DNA of 64,000 nt from Culex pipiens pallens. Taxonomy: Eukaryota; Arthropoda; Insecta; Diptera; Culicidae. How positions within the stretch are numbered: the stretch's first letter is position 1; the number at the start of each line of letters is the position of its first letter. A model generated the notes under the pieces. It saw only the letters and a list, made by a program, of their open reading frames with translations. It searched no databases and had not been told where the DNA came from. The stretch covers positions 177,341,292 through 177,405,291 of the forward strand of contig NC_068939.1 of the NCBI RefSeq assembly GCF_016801865.2, written 5' to 3'. Of this stretch, positions 1-11,756 are shown piece after piece. A program made the position numbers and the translations under genes.

Positions 1-1775
1 TTTTTTCTTTTTTTAAAAATAAATGGTAACATTTGGATTTCGCTATGATTTATCTAATAGAGTTTTTTTTCTGGATTTGATTTCTGTGTCTTTGCTAAGG
101 TCTTTTTCCTTACCTACAATATGATCTGTTCACAATTACTAGAGTTACACACACAATCATTTGCTATGGACTTTCCTTCGGAAAGTATCGAATGCTTTTT
201 TGTTACACACGTGGAATGTATGATCTAGCTGTTTTGCGAATAGCGTTTTTTTTTTTTGTTTAATCTCCGACCGGGCTCGACACAGGCTAACAATTTACAC
301 AGGAGACAACGATTATCCTAAAGTTTTTTTTTCCACTTTGTTTCGACGACTTTAAAGCACAATAAAGTAACTCAAACCTCAAACTTTAAGTAACATTTCC
401 CATCGGTGATGCTCGACGAAATCTGCGCCACTTATTTATGACAAACTTTGCTCCTCGACGCGGCAGCAGCTGGCATTTCCCGTCACAATTATTTCGGCTC
501 AGATAAAAACTATCCTCCGAAACAAAAAAAAAAAAAAAATGCACCAACTGAAATGCAGCGAAGTCTTTCCCCTCAACTTTACGGTTCTTGAGCTCGCTTT
601 GAACTGAAAGTGAGCAAGAAATGGAAATTCCACCCCCCCCCCCCTTACCCTCCCATCCCGAAACGGGGAAACTTTTTGCTTCGAATCACCCCCAATTCCA
701 CCTCGAAAATTCCTCACAAAAACCTGTACACCAGCAACAAGAGGGAGAGAAATAAAAGTTTTCCCCGCTTACCCGCTGTTGATTTTCCGGATTTTCTCGG
801 ACCAGAAGAATGTTTTCCACTGTACCACGGGTCACGGGTTAGCCGCCTACTGGCCGTCCAGAGCAAGCAAATAATTGAGATGTTTGTGAGAATTCTTGTG
901 TTTAGGTTTCTTAAACTTTTTCCACCTTCCACTTTGCTTTGCTGGTTGGGAGCTGGAACACGTGGCCTGCAACGTGCAACGCCTGTGTAAGAGGTGAGAA
1001 AATGATTGACCGATACCGCCCCCGCCAGCAGGTCAAAGTTTGTTCTGTTTGGGTGCAGTCTCTGGAAGAGAGGAGGACTCCTACTTGGAAAGATGGAAGA
1101 GGGCTCTTTGCTGACTTTTTTTTTTGAAAGATGAAAGAGTGGGTTCTTAATAAAAGTTGAGAATGCTTGAAAGTTAGACATGTGGAATCTGCCTGTTAAA
1201 ATTTCGCAATTATTTGAGAAATTTCAATGAAATTGACGAAAATAAATGTTTTTTGTGCCTTTCCGAATGTTAGGATTCCTTTGAAAATTTTGAAATTATT
1301 TTTGATTCAAAAGATCGGAAATATCCAATTCCAAAAAATATGCAATTTTTCACTAAAAATTCAACTCTGATTTGTTATGTAGAGAAAAGCTCGTTTTTCA
1401 TGAGTAATTTTCTTCAGCGGTTGTATCTTAGCAACCATTGGTCAATCTTCTGTATCTTTGAGGCGAATTTATAATAAATTTTGGAAAAATAATTCAGGAT
1501 GATCAAGCTTGGTCATCCAAAAGTCACGTTACAAATTTATGTAGAGTAATTTCCATTTCCAACTTTCAATTGCAATTTTAATTTTACACCAAAAAATAAA
1601 ATCAAATTTTCTTCGAATTTTTTTGCACATTTTTCAAAAATTATGTTTTTTTTCAAAAATTGACAATATTGCAAAAGTAATTGGACTGACTTTTGCCATA
1701 GTTGAATTGATGCATTTTTTGCCAACAATATATCCAAAAATGAGATTATTTTTGAATATTTTGCTCAATTCAATA
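1..1775. other. no gene recognised; AT-rich sequence with a GC-richer island
   Basis: I see no gene here. Roughly 400-1130 is richer in G and C and looks single-copy, but its open frames are short, overlap on both strands and show no domain. The rest is A/T homopolymer-rich. It lies downstream of the last exon of the minus-strand adhesion gene, so it is either far 3' flank or intergenic. Confidence 0.5.
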
Positions 1776-2264
1776 CTTGTTGTCAAGCTTTCCTGCACCG
1801 TACGGTACACGCGGTTCACTTGCACCTCGGGTTTGCTTTGCGCCTGCTTTGTTCGGTTTACACCCGTACCCGACTCACACGAACCGAGGGTATTTTGGTA
1901 CATCGTACCAGCGCACCACGACACTCTCGGTTCGCCGCGTCGGTTTTGTGTCTGGCACTCACCCATGGCATGAACCCGGTGTATGATCCAAGGTGCTTCA
2001 CTCGATACGAGCCGAGGTACGTGTCGTGGTACGCGCTAGCGGTACAAAACGGGTTCAATACCACGGCGCGTACCACGGCACACTGGGTTCATGCCATGGG
2101 TGAGTGCCAGACACAAAACCGATGGGGCGAGCCGAGAGTGTCGTGGTGCGCTGGTACGATGTACCAAGATACCAATACATAAATGGGTTCAGGCACGTAC
2201 CGAAGCTAGAAAACCAAACCCGCGGTGTGCGTTGGCACTGGCGCATGGGAAGCTTGCTTGTTGT
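1776..2264. mobile_element. foldback DNA element with 8-bp target duplication
   Basis: The element proper is 1784-2256. It is bounded by CAAGCTTTCC on the left and its near-complement GGAAGCTTG on the right, and flanked on both sides by the direct repeat CTTGTTGT (1776-1783 and 2257-2264). Internally, an arm at about 1896-1980 is mirrored at about 2081-2165 (for example, a GTACATCGTACCAGCG stretch and its complement). An 8-bp duplication with CA-starting ends suggests a non-autonomous hAT-like element. There is no transposase; the open frames here are by-products of the palindrome. Confidence 0.75.
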
Positions 2265-2858
2265 ACAAAGAAAAAAAATTAAAGACGGGTATATTTTTTT
2301 AGAGTATAATTATTTTTTTTTCTGAAAAGTGCTAAGCAAAATTAACAACTTTGATACAAATATCGTATTTTCAAAAATTTGCTCATTCTTGAAGAAAATC
2401 CCTTTCTCAGAGAAAGCTATTTTGCATCAAATGTTTTTTTTTTCAATTTGGTGACGTCAGCAAAGTTCGCCTTTTATCGCTTAATGTTGAATTAAAAAAA
2501 AGTATTAATCATTTCCATTTATTCATATCATTTAAATGACTAAAATTAGATCTATTGTTCAAACAGTCTGGCAATCATACCTTATTTAAAAATGCAAAAT
2601 GAAATTTTCAATTGAAAATTACTACACATTCTTACGATTTTACTTTTTTAACTTTGTAGTTTGGTCTGTCACTTGTTCTTATAGGTTCAATCGTTAAAAC
2701 TTTTAAAGGCTGCATTTTAACAAGCAACATTCAGAATATTAAAATTGTAAAAAAATTACATTTTTTTGTGCATAATAAATTTGCAAAAAATTGAATATTA
2801 CTTCAAAAAAAGTGTGGTGATTTTTAATTGCATATTTTTTGCTTCTTAGATAGAAAAA
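2265..2858. other. AT-rich spacer, nothing recognised
   Basis: A/T-rich sequence with poly-A and poly-T runs. I see no open frame of note, no repeat boundary and no RNA gene. Confidence 0.5.
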
Positions 2859-3205
2859 GTAAGGCGGCTTTTACAGCATTAAAAATAAAAAGCACACACA
2901 CCGGATTTTATATGGAGATTTTCAGAAAAAATGAAAATGAAACCATTTCCGGAAAAATTTCACTAGGTTTTCTTTCTGCAGGATTGTTAAGCATGCCAAA
3001 CTAAACCGAAAATCGCTTTTAAAGCGAAAATAAAATTCAAACAAATGCATTTTTTTGTTCAGTTTGGCATGCTAAAAAATTCTACAGAGAAAAATCCGGG
3101 GAAATTTGCCCGGAAAATGGTCGCATTTTCACTTTTCTGAAATTCTCCATATAAAATCCAGGTTTCTTGCTAACTATTTTTTGACAACCAAAAAATCCGC
3201 CTTAC
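2859..3205. repeat. degenerate inverted-repeat element (old MITE)
   Basis: The ends GTAAGGCGG (2859-2867) and CCGCCTTAC (3197-3205) are inverted. The inside is a diverged palindrome: GGATTTTATATGGAGA near 2903 pairs with its complement near 3145, and a GCATGCCAAAC stretch near 2991 pairs with GTTTGGCATGC near 3063. The mismatches indicate an old insertion. I could not fix a target duplication. Confidence 0.55.
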
Positions 3206-6200
3206 CTTATCTTATCTACATAACGTGAACTAATATAATGTTTGCTGCTCATTTCATTCAAAAAAATTTCATAATTAAAAAAAAACAATCAGGAAATTTA
3301 AAAATGTCCAAAATAAGTATTATTATTAGGGCGTCCAATTTTTCCAGGTTTAAAATTTCCCGAGAAACGGCAAAAATATTTTTCAAATTCCGGGAATTTA
3401 CAGGATTCCAGGATATTTTTGAAATTGTCATAAGTTTTTTTAAGCTTATAATGCTTTTAATCATAGAACTAGTTGATTAAAAATAACTGGTGATAATCTA
3501 GACAGCAATTTTTGTATAGCTTAAAATGCATTCAAAATTTGAATTTTGTTTAACATTGTTATGCTTGTGTCTTATGTCTTATGTTTTTTGTTTATTTTTT
3601 TATAAGGCTTAAAAAAGTTTTCAAATTGGAATTCTGAATCTGAAAAAAAATCAATGCAAAATTTTAAAAATATTAGAAGTTGGTGTTTTGTTTAACAAAT
3701 TTGATCATTTTTAAATTATCATTTATCTTCATGCAAGTCACTTCCACCAAATTGAGCAAATCGGGACTATTGTATAAATAGGGACATTCAATTTAACAGC
3801 TTTAAATTTAGAAATTGTTGTACTTATACTGTTGTATTGTTCCTGTTTTAATCGGAACCAACCAAAAACTGGCAAATTATTTTGCAAAAAATATGGCTTC
3901 AACAGTTGTCCCAATTCGTTGAATTTGATTTTTTTTTATTTACGGAAATATAGTACGCAATCTTTTAAAAATTTAAAAAAAATTACATTCAAATTTGTAA
4001 AGAGGCATTTTGCTCATCTATACCATGAAATTTCAACAATTTTCCTTAATAAGCCAAATTTATGCTGATTATGGCCAATACAAATTGAAGTTCCCAGTAA
4101 AAAGCAGTCCAACCGACAAAGTCGAACATAAAATTGTATAAAATTATATCAGCGTTTTGAAAATTATTTGGTTGAGAGCTTTAAATTCATGAAATATTCT
4201 TAATTCCAAAAGCATGTACAACTTTTGAAAATTTCAGCCCAAAAGAAATAAATTGAAAGGTCATTTTGGATTTCACAAATCAACGCTGTCGTGCTATCAT
4301 GTCGCACCCGCCATTTCGACGTTCCGAGAAAAACGCATTTTAATGTTTGACCTTGAATAAACAAAAACGAGAGCACGCAATGTAAACAATAAAAAACACG
4401 TTTTGTTTCGTTGACCATTCTGTGCATTGCCCCTAAGTTTGGTTGTATTTGGTTGCCGGAGTCCCGAGCTATAATTACAAATGTTTACGGTAGTCTTACT
4501 TGTACGTGCGTCAAACGCATCCTGACCTGAAATCCCTTTGGCCAATTGTCGCACTTACCTAAATTTTCAGGGAGTGACAAGATAGCACGACAATATTGAA
4601 ACTTCTTTCATATGAAAAGTGACAAAAATCCGCGGAGCTTTTTTGGTTTTTATGGAATATCTCAGGATTGAAATCGAATTTTGGGGATCTGCGAAGGTCA
4701 AAAAGTGAGGCATTGTTAGCTGCACAAAATGGCGTTCTTAACTCAATTAGGCCCAAAATGCACGTACGACAAGTTAGCACGACAGCGACGATGTCATTTG
4801 CATCTTTAAATCATTTTATTTTCGATCCGAATACTAAACTTCATTTAACTTCATATAACACTATTTAAATAAATTCAAATTTTAGGAACTGTCACAATTT
4901 TTAACAACAAAAAATTAAAAAATGCATGATTTTTCAAGGACATGGGGTTAAATGCATAAAATTAAACAGAAACTTTAATTGTTTTCATTAAAACAACCCT
5001 AGACACCACTTTTGCATCGCAAAATGGAACACACACTACACTCATCTACCCGTACACACACACACACTTTCCCAACGCACCAACATTTCCCCCCTTTATT
5101 TCCAGCGAACCATAACAATCACCATAATGATGATTGCGGAAAAAATAATCGTTTTCCATTTTGGGGTGGCGCCACCACCCATTTTCGCGCGTCAGATTTG
5201 CTTGTCTGTGCGTTCATTGGCCCCCCTGGTCACGTTTGCTTTATTTTATTTTTATTTTTTTCCCCGGCACATGACGGAAGTTCCGGTCACTTCCGGGATA
5301 GCGAACACGGGAGAGAACGGGGGAAGGGAGAAGTCCGTGAGTGACATTTTTGGCGAACAATAAAACTGCCATAATAATAAGCGCCACGGGCGAGCGGTGT
5401 GAAACAAAAGCCCTGAAAGGCTGAGAGACAGGGAAGAGTTCAATTGAGCAATTGGGAGCTTTAAGTGTTTAAGTGATGGTGTACGCGCCTCGGGGTTGTT
5501 TTGGTTAGTGTGTGGTTTTGGCAATTGTGAAAGCAAGTTGGAAATACTATAACAACACATGTTTGTTGAGTTGTGCATCTTTTCAATATTTTTTTTTTTC
5601 GTTAAATTGTTTCAATCTTGTTTAAATTTTACGGAAAATTATAATTTTTTCTTCTTTTTAAATGCAAATAAAATCAGTTATTTTTGACAAGTTTGTTGTC
5701 TGTCTGATGATGATTTTTGACAGAATGGTTCAAAATTTTAGAAGTCAGACAGTGCTGTTTTCTGCAGCTCAGGGAGGAGCAAACAATATTTTATTGATTC
5801 ATTTAATTTAGCCATTATTAATGAACAGATCGCAGATTTTTGCACCAGTTGTGGTCATAATTTGCTGGCAGCACTGCTGAGTAATTCTCTACGTTTTCGC
5901 AACTCGAATTTTCTTAGTAAATTTTCCATTTGAATAAGAGCGCCAAATTATTTCAAGATACCCAAGGTTTTAGGAAACTTTCCTAGAATTTCCGAAACTA
6001 AAGAATAAGTACCGATATTTCTAACTTTTCCGCAGTAATAAAGTTATGAAAATGCATGAACAAAAATTGAAGTTTGAACGAATTCAATATTTTAGAACAA
6101 GACTTTTTAGATCCAGATAAATATTTAAAAAATGTAGCATGGTAAAAGTACTATCAGCTAACGTACAAAATCAAGCTTAAAGTTATGAAATAAACTACAG

Positions 6201-6274
6201 AAAACCAAAAAAATGCATAAATATTTTGATTGCTCACATCAAATTCCCGTTTCCTGTTTTTTTTTGCAGTGAAA
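3206..6274. other. AT-rich sequence, no gene recognised
   Basis: Apart from a small repeat at 4286-4786, I see nothing coding. Roughly 5000-5560 is more mixed in composition and may be single-copy, but its frames overlap on both strands and show no domain. The rest is homopolymer-rich. Confidence 0.45.
4286..4786. repeat. possible small element with TGTCGTGCTA ends
   Basis: CGCTGTCGTGCTA at the left end and its exact complement TAGCACGACAGCG at the right (about 4774-4786) form inverted ends. A third inverted copy of the motif (TAGCACGACA) lies near 4575. No clear target duplication was found, so the boundaries are approximate. Confidence 0.35.
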
Positions 6275-7445
6275 TTGGACAATATCGTTATCGTTATTTC
6301 GATAATTCTATCGTCGATAATCTTTTTAAAAATCTTTCTATAATTGGCTTAATTTAACTATATAATGTTAAATTTCCAATGCATTAACTAAGAATATATT
6401 TTTGGAAAATGTAGTAAGTTTTAAAGTATAAATACTCAAGATTGTTCACAAAATACTGTATTTTTCAAAAGCAAATTTTCATAAATTGCAATATGGGTAT
6501 CGAAGCGAAGCGAAATTTGTGTATGCTTCTACGCTTTTTTATTGTTTTTTTGAAAAAAAAAAAACTAAAACATTCGCAAAATACCCTTTTTTTACGAAAA
6601 TACTCAAATTATCAAAAAATGCAATACGGTTATCAAACGAAGCGAATTTTTTGTATGTTTTAACACTTTTTTATTGTTTTTTATTGTAAAATACTAAAAA
6701 TTTCACAAAATACCGTATTTTTTCAAAATACTCAGATTTTCAAAATCGGCAATATAGGTATTAAACGAAGCAAAATTTGGTGTGCTTTTTTCACATTATT
6801 AGTGATTTTTTTTGGAATTCACTAAAAAAAATTCACAAAATACCGTTATTTTTGATAGTACTCAGCGATTTACAAAAAAAAAAAAGTGAAAATGTATTCA
6901 CAATTTTGCTTCATTTGCAAATTTAAAAAATTTGAGTATTTTCAAAAAATACTATATTTTGGGAAAATTTGAGAGTTTCAGCAAAACAATAAAAAATCAA
7001 ATAAATGAAAATGCATATCAAATTTTGCTTGCATTGATACTCATAATGCAAATTATGAAAATTTGAGTACTATCGAAAAAAACGGTATTTTTTGATTTTT
7101 TTGTGTTATTCAAAAAATAATAATAATGAGATAATGCTTAACAAATTTTGCTTCGTTTTATACCCATATAGTAAATATTGAAAATTTTAGAATTTTCGAA
7201 AAAGTAAAGTATTTTGTGAAAACTTCAGCTTTTAGCAAGAAAAGCCCTGATGAAGTAAAAATGCATACATAATTTCGCTTCGTTTCGCTAAGTATCATAT
7301 TTGGGTATTTTCGGAAAATGCGTTTTTCTGTGAAAATTTCTGTATTTTCCAAAAAATAATGTGAAAAAGCATACAAGACTTTGCTTTGTTTGATAGCAAT
7401 ATCGCAAATTTTGGAAATTTGAGTATTTATAAAAATAATCTTGAA
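6275..7445. repeat. CGATA-headed element with degenerate ~120-bp minisatellite
   Basis: A cluster of TATCG/CGATA motifs at about 6283-6323 is followed by a degenerate tandem array. Each unit contains versions of CAAAATACCG, AAAATACTC, ATGGGTATCAAACGAAGCG and a T-rich stretch. The unit changes orientation around 6860: after it, the same words appear as complements. The same combination recurs in a better-preserved element at 42982-43565, and the minisatellite alone at 10440-11335. The short open frames are by-products. Confidence 0.6.
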
Positions 7446-7489
7446 ATTGTTTTCTTTAAGTGTTTGAACAATTTTCATACGAGTTTCAC

Positions 7490-8150
7490 AATAGTAGTTT
7501 ATGCAACAAGTTGCAAAAAGAGGATTTTTTCAGCACGAGTCGTACATTAATCCAACGAGGTTCACCGAGTTGGATAAATACGACGAGTGCTGAAAAAATC
7601 AAGTTTTGCAACGAGTTCCATACAACATTTTTTGCAATTCCGAAAACACCCATTGAGTGAAATTTTAAGTGAAATTTTCATGTAAAAAAAAACGAAACTA
7701 TTGGCACTACGCCCCCCGGGGCATGGCCTTCCTCTAACGTGGGATTTCTGCTCCAGCGCCTCTGACGAGACAGGAGAAACCGGGACCGACGTTTTACTTC
7801 ACCATCCGATAGAAGCTCAGTGGATAAGGCGGGAATCGAACCCGCGTCTCATAGCATCATCGGGATCGGCAGCCGAAGCCGCTACCCCTGCGCCACGAGA
7901 CCCACGAAATTTTCATGTATTTTGTCAATAAATCGTTTAAATCAAAAAAATGTTGAAAAGTGTTACTTTTCGAAACAAGTGCTGAAAAGTTCAACTTTTC
8001 AGCACCCATTTCAGTGCTGAAAAGTAGAACTTTTCAGCATTTATTTTGAAAAGTGTTGCTATTCGATTCTGTTATTTTTGGTACAGAAAAGTAGGCTATT
8101 TCGTCGTTCAAGAATGACAGGAAAGGTAAGTAGTTTCACGACGGAATTGC
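7490..8150. repeat. interspersed repeat P, copy 1 (carries a SINE)
   Basis: This begins AGTAGTTTATGCAACAAGTTG and runs to GACGGAATTGC. It contains an internal hairpin (TTTTTTCAGCACGAGTCG against CGACGAGTGCTGAAAAAA) and repeated AAAGT..ACTTTT words. A second copy lies at 47541-47940 with the same order of words but no SINE. This copy is interrupted by the SINE at 7685-7905. It is a DNA-transposon-like interspersed repeat of unknown superfamily. Confidence 0.7.
7685..7905 (-). mobile_element. tRNA-derived SINE (Twain-like)
   Basis: Read on the minus strand, the head has an RNA polymerase III A box (TGGCGCAGGGG, 7885-7895) and a perfect B box (GGTTCGATTCC, 7832-7842). A tRNA-unrelated body follows, ending in a T-rich tail on the minus strand. 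A 14-bp direct repeat, GAAATTTTCATGTA, flanks it at 7671-7684 and 7906-7919, as expected of LINE-mediated insertion. The SINE-free site in the paralogous repeat is around 47696-47709. The overall layout matches my memory of the Culex SINE Twain; the family name should be checked against a library. Confidence 0.85.
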
Positions 8151-9651
8151 AAAAAAAAAAATATCTGGCTCGAAAATCTAGCATAACTATCAAGAAACCA
8201 AAATGGAAACACGTATGATGCAAAATGGCTACTTTTTCCATAAAAAAAAGCAGGATCATAGATTTATAACAAATATTTAAAATATCGAAAAATGCGAAAA
8301 TCTGGAGGATTGCTCTGCTGGCAATGTCTTCATTGTCTCCCTGCTCAATCGATTGAACCGCTCATCAATTTCTCCCACCCATTTTTCTCCACCCCTAAAA
8401 AATATGTCGACGGTTGATCCACGGGAAGATTACATCACCATCATCGCCGAGTTCTGGCCATTTTTATCGCACCGCTCTTGTCCAGATTATTTTTCGATTT
8501 TTATTTCGCCGCCGCCGACGTGAAAATGAAGTGGAAATTGAATTAAAATAAATTATCGAGCCATTTATATCTTTTTTTTTTCTCTGCGTGCCTGTTGTTG
8601 TCATCATCGCTTCGCCGCCATTGTTTTCGGGGGGGGGATTTTTTTTCCAGCTATTTTTATTTTATTCAAATTGCACTTAATTTCGTCGAGCATCTCCTGG
8701 GCCACCGCGGTGGTGCTGCCACCTTCCGGCCCACTTTTCTTTCATGTGGTATTTTCCATTAACTGGCGGTGCTTTATTGAATTGGGTGTGCTCTACACGG
8801 AGGGAAATGAAAACAAAGCCAGCCCGAACGTAATGAAAATTACAACCGCGTCACTTCCGTCCGAGCCACTTCCAGGGAGAAAGGCGAAATTTTTTGGTTG
8901 CGATTTTAATCGAAATCCGGGAAATCACTTTATTTTTTGCGCAAAAAATATGTTTTGTTTTTCGAAATGGAATTCCATCTCGATGGAAAATAAAAACGGA
9001 AAAAACTCTGAAAGACTCGCCCATTTTGGCAATTTAAATTTAATTAAAAATAAATTAACTTTATCGCCTCTCTCATCGCTCATTTTATGCGTTATTTATT
9101 AATACTTCATACAGCGTTTTTCCTCTGTTTTTATTTAAATTAATTTTTCCATATCAAAAATAGTCTTTTTGGTTGCATCATTACATTTTTATCATTTTCA
9201 CTACTCTTTCGCTCTCTTTCCCACATTTTTTTTTGTTTTTGCTTAATTTCATCAATCCACGCTCGTTGACTCACGCTGAATGGACAAACATAACACCTCC
9301 CCGCAGCAGAACAAGTTTGGGGCAGGAAAATCGAATTAAAATTTAATCACCATTCAATGGGCAAACGACAAAACAGATGCCCCGCTGCACATGGTAATTG
9401 ATTTAACCAGAAACAAAAACACGAAATTCAATAAACATCTGCAATAACTTTTTTGTTTTTCTCTCACAAAAAAAACGTGGACCGATTTCTCTGTTTGTGA
9501 TGCTATTTCGCCTGCATGTATGCAATCGTGGCGCTGTAAGTTTCCCCAATAGATGGCGCCACTTTTTCCCCTTTCTTTCTTTCATGATTTGTTTGAATGT
9601 GTGTGTGTGTGTGTTTTTTTTAACTGCTGCTTAAATGGCTAACGGTCACCT
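8151..9651. other. downstream flank / possible 3' UTR of the adhesion gene
   Basis: This sequence lies just after the stop codon of the minus-strand adhesion gene. It is more mixed in composition than the introns, with single-copy-looking blocks at about 8310-8560, 8660-8900 and 9240-9590, so part of it is probably 3' untranslated sequence. Several AATAAA-like signals occur on the minus strand and I cannot choose between them. There is a short GT run at 9599-9614. No separate gene is seen. Confidence 0.4.
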
Positions 9652-9797
9652 TCAAAAAACGATGGCCCTGGCTTGCAGCGTGGCTCCCAGAAGAAGGACG
9701 ATGACTGCCGTCACGGAGGTGGTGAGCAAGCTGGGGTGACTTCGACCACTGCCGTTCGAGTCCCGGTGCGTGACACTCAGGTCGCGGATCTCGGTGT
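9652..9797 (-). CDS. Klingon-like gene, last coding exon (GPI-anchor signal)
   Basis: The acceptor is CTTTCACAG at the right edge. The exon starts with two bases that complete an Asp codon from the previous exon, then reads 47 codons and a TGA at 9652-9654. The product starts DTEIRDLSVTHRD, passes a small-residue stretch (SNGSG) suited to GPI attachment, and ends in a hydrophobic run (AVIVLLLGATL) with no cytoplasmic tail to speak of. That is the layout of a GPI-anchor signal, so the mature protein should sit on the outer face of the plasma membrane. The attachment residue itself is inferred. Confidence 0.85.
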
Positions 9798-10439
9798 CTG
9801 TGAAAGAAGATGGACAATTTGGTAAGCAAATTATTTTGAGAATAAGTTTTTTTTTTTTCTAGACTATCTGAAGTACAGTCCAGACACGATTGTCCGAAGG
9901 CCTCGCAAAAATGTTCGGATAATCGAATCACGACAAAAATGTTTTTTTTCGCTTTCTTATTTTTGTTTTTTTTTTCACAATACTCTGAAAAGGTTTAGAA
10001 TTTATAATTAAAGATTCCGTTGGCGAAATATATAAAAAAATCATTTCGTATTTCTAGAGGACAAAAACAACATTTAAAACAACTTTTTAAAAAAACTTAA
10101 AAAAATTATTTTGATGATTCGAAAATAAGAAACTTAAATAAAACCTAATTAATTGTGTGTCTAAAAAAGAAAGAAGGCATCCAGAAGATGAAAACTAAAA
10201 CTCACAAAGATAACTGGATTAACAAATGAGCGATTTTTAATCCCCATGTGAACTTTGAAAAAAATTTTAAACCCCAACCCAATGTCACCCCTGATGAAGG
10301 TACTTTCTGTTGATATTAGTTTCCACTGTAAAAAAACACACAAAAAAAATTCATAATGGACAGTATTTTTGTAAGTTATCAAATTTTCATAATTTGTTTG
10401 CATTTTGACTTTTATTAGAGCTAATTGTAAGCTTTACAC
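9798..10439. other. intron sequence, nothing recognised
   Basis: The start of the last intron on the genomic map: A/T-rich, no coding frame with a domain. It contains no clear repeat ends. Confidence 0.45.
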
Positions 10440-11335
10440 AAAATACCATTTTTTTAAATACTAAAGATTCATAATTTTCAGCATGGCAATGAAACAATGC
10501 ATTTTTGAAATATTTTTTTGTAAAATACTATTTTTTTTTTCAAAGTACATTATTTTTTGCGAAAATACTAAAATTTTCATAATTTGCTATATATGCATCA
10601 AACAAAACAAAATTTTGTATGCATTTTCGAATTATTTAAAAAAAAGCACTCAAATTTTCACAAAATACCGTTTTTTTATCATTTGTTATACTGCCCATAA
10701 TTGAAAATTCGGCTATTATGCCAAATCAAGTATTCCGAGAAAAACGCGTTTTAGTGTTTGTCACAAAATCTCCGTCAAGGCAATTTCCCATAAGAGTGGC
10801 ATATTAGCCGTTTGGTTTTTCGCATCGGCAGCCAAGTCTAAACACTATTTCAGTGAAATTCAAGTTCCAGGAGATGCGTTGGAACATCCTCTACCACCTG
10901 GTGCTAATATCTCGTTTTTGCCAAAAGTGGATATTAGCCGTTTTTTCAATGGTGGGCAGTATATGGGTATTAAACGAAGCGAAATTTTGCATGTATTTTC
11001 ACTTAAATATAATTTTTTTTGTTGAAAAACTTAAATTTTCACAATATATAATAATTTTAAAACACCGTATTTTTCATCAAAATTTCAGTATTTTTGAAAA
11101 AGCTATTTTGTGAAAATTTTAGTATTTTAACAAAAATCGAATAATTTGAAAATGCATACAACATTTCGCTTCTTTTGATACCAATATTGCGAACTATGTA
11201 AATTTGAGAGCTTACGAAAAAATATGTTTTTTTTTGTGTAAATTTCAGTATTTACATAACAAACTTTAATAAAATGAAAAAAATAAAATTTGAGCATTTT
11301 CGAAAAAAGGTATTCTGTAACATTTTTTGAGTATC
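10440..11335. repeat. degenerate ~120-bp minisatellite, second locus
   Basis: The same vocabulary as at 6430-7445 and 43120-43470 appears here: CACAAAATACC, AAAATACTAAA, TATGGGTATTAAACGAAGCG and T-rich spacers. A non-matching block at about 10700-10960 interrupts it, and the orientation flips after about 11080. No CGATA cluster is visible at this copy. Open frames in it are not credible genes. Confidence 0.5.
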
Positions 11336-11756
11336 CATACTTTCAGTGAAGAGTAGTTAGGAAAATATCAAAATTTAGAAAATTTAGCTCAGCAGCGTAA
11401 AAAACATAAGGTAAAAATATTTTAAATTTAATTTGTAATGGCCTAATTAATAATAACAAAAAACTGTTTTCACACACAATGTAAAATAAATCAAGTAAGA
11501 AATTCTCCACGCCAACTGAAAATTAATTTCATTGGTTTTTTTTTTCATTTTAGCTAAAACATTCCAAGCTGCTTCACCATGACAAAAAAAATGGCTTATT
11601 TTGCATTAAAACCTTACCTTTTTTGTCATTCTGGCTTTTAAAATTTTCAACATGCTCACAGTACAACACATTTGACAAAGGAATCTTTTTTTGACACTGG
11701 AAAATGGATAACATTTTTTCAGTTGAAAATTTTGTGCTGTTATGAAAAGTTTTCTA

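Noticed and set aside
7820..7905. A possible tRNA gene on the minus strand
   Set aside because: The A and B boxes and T stem are good, but the acceptor-stem halves do not pair, and the unit continues into a body and tail bounded by a 14-bp duplication. It is a SINE head.
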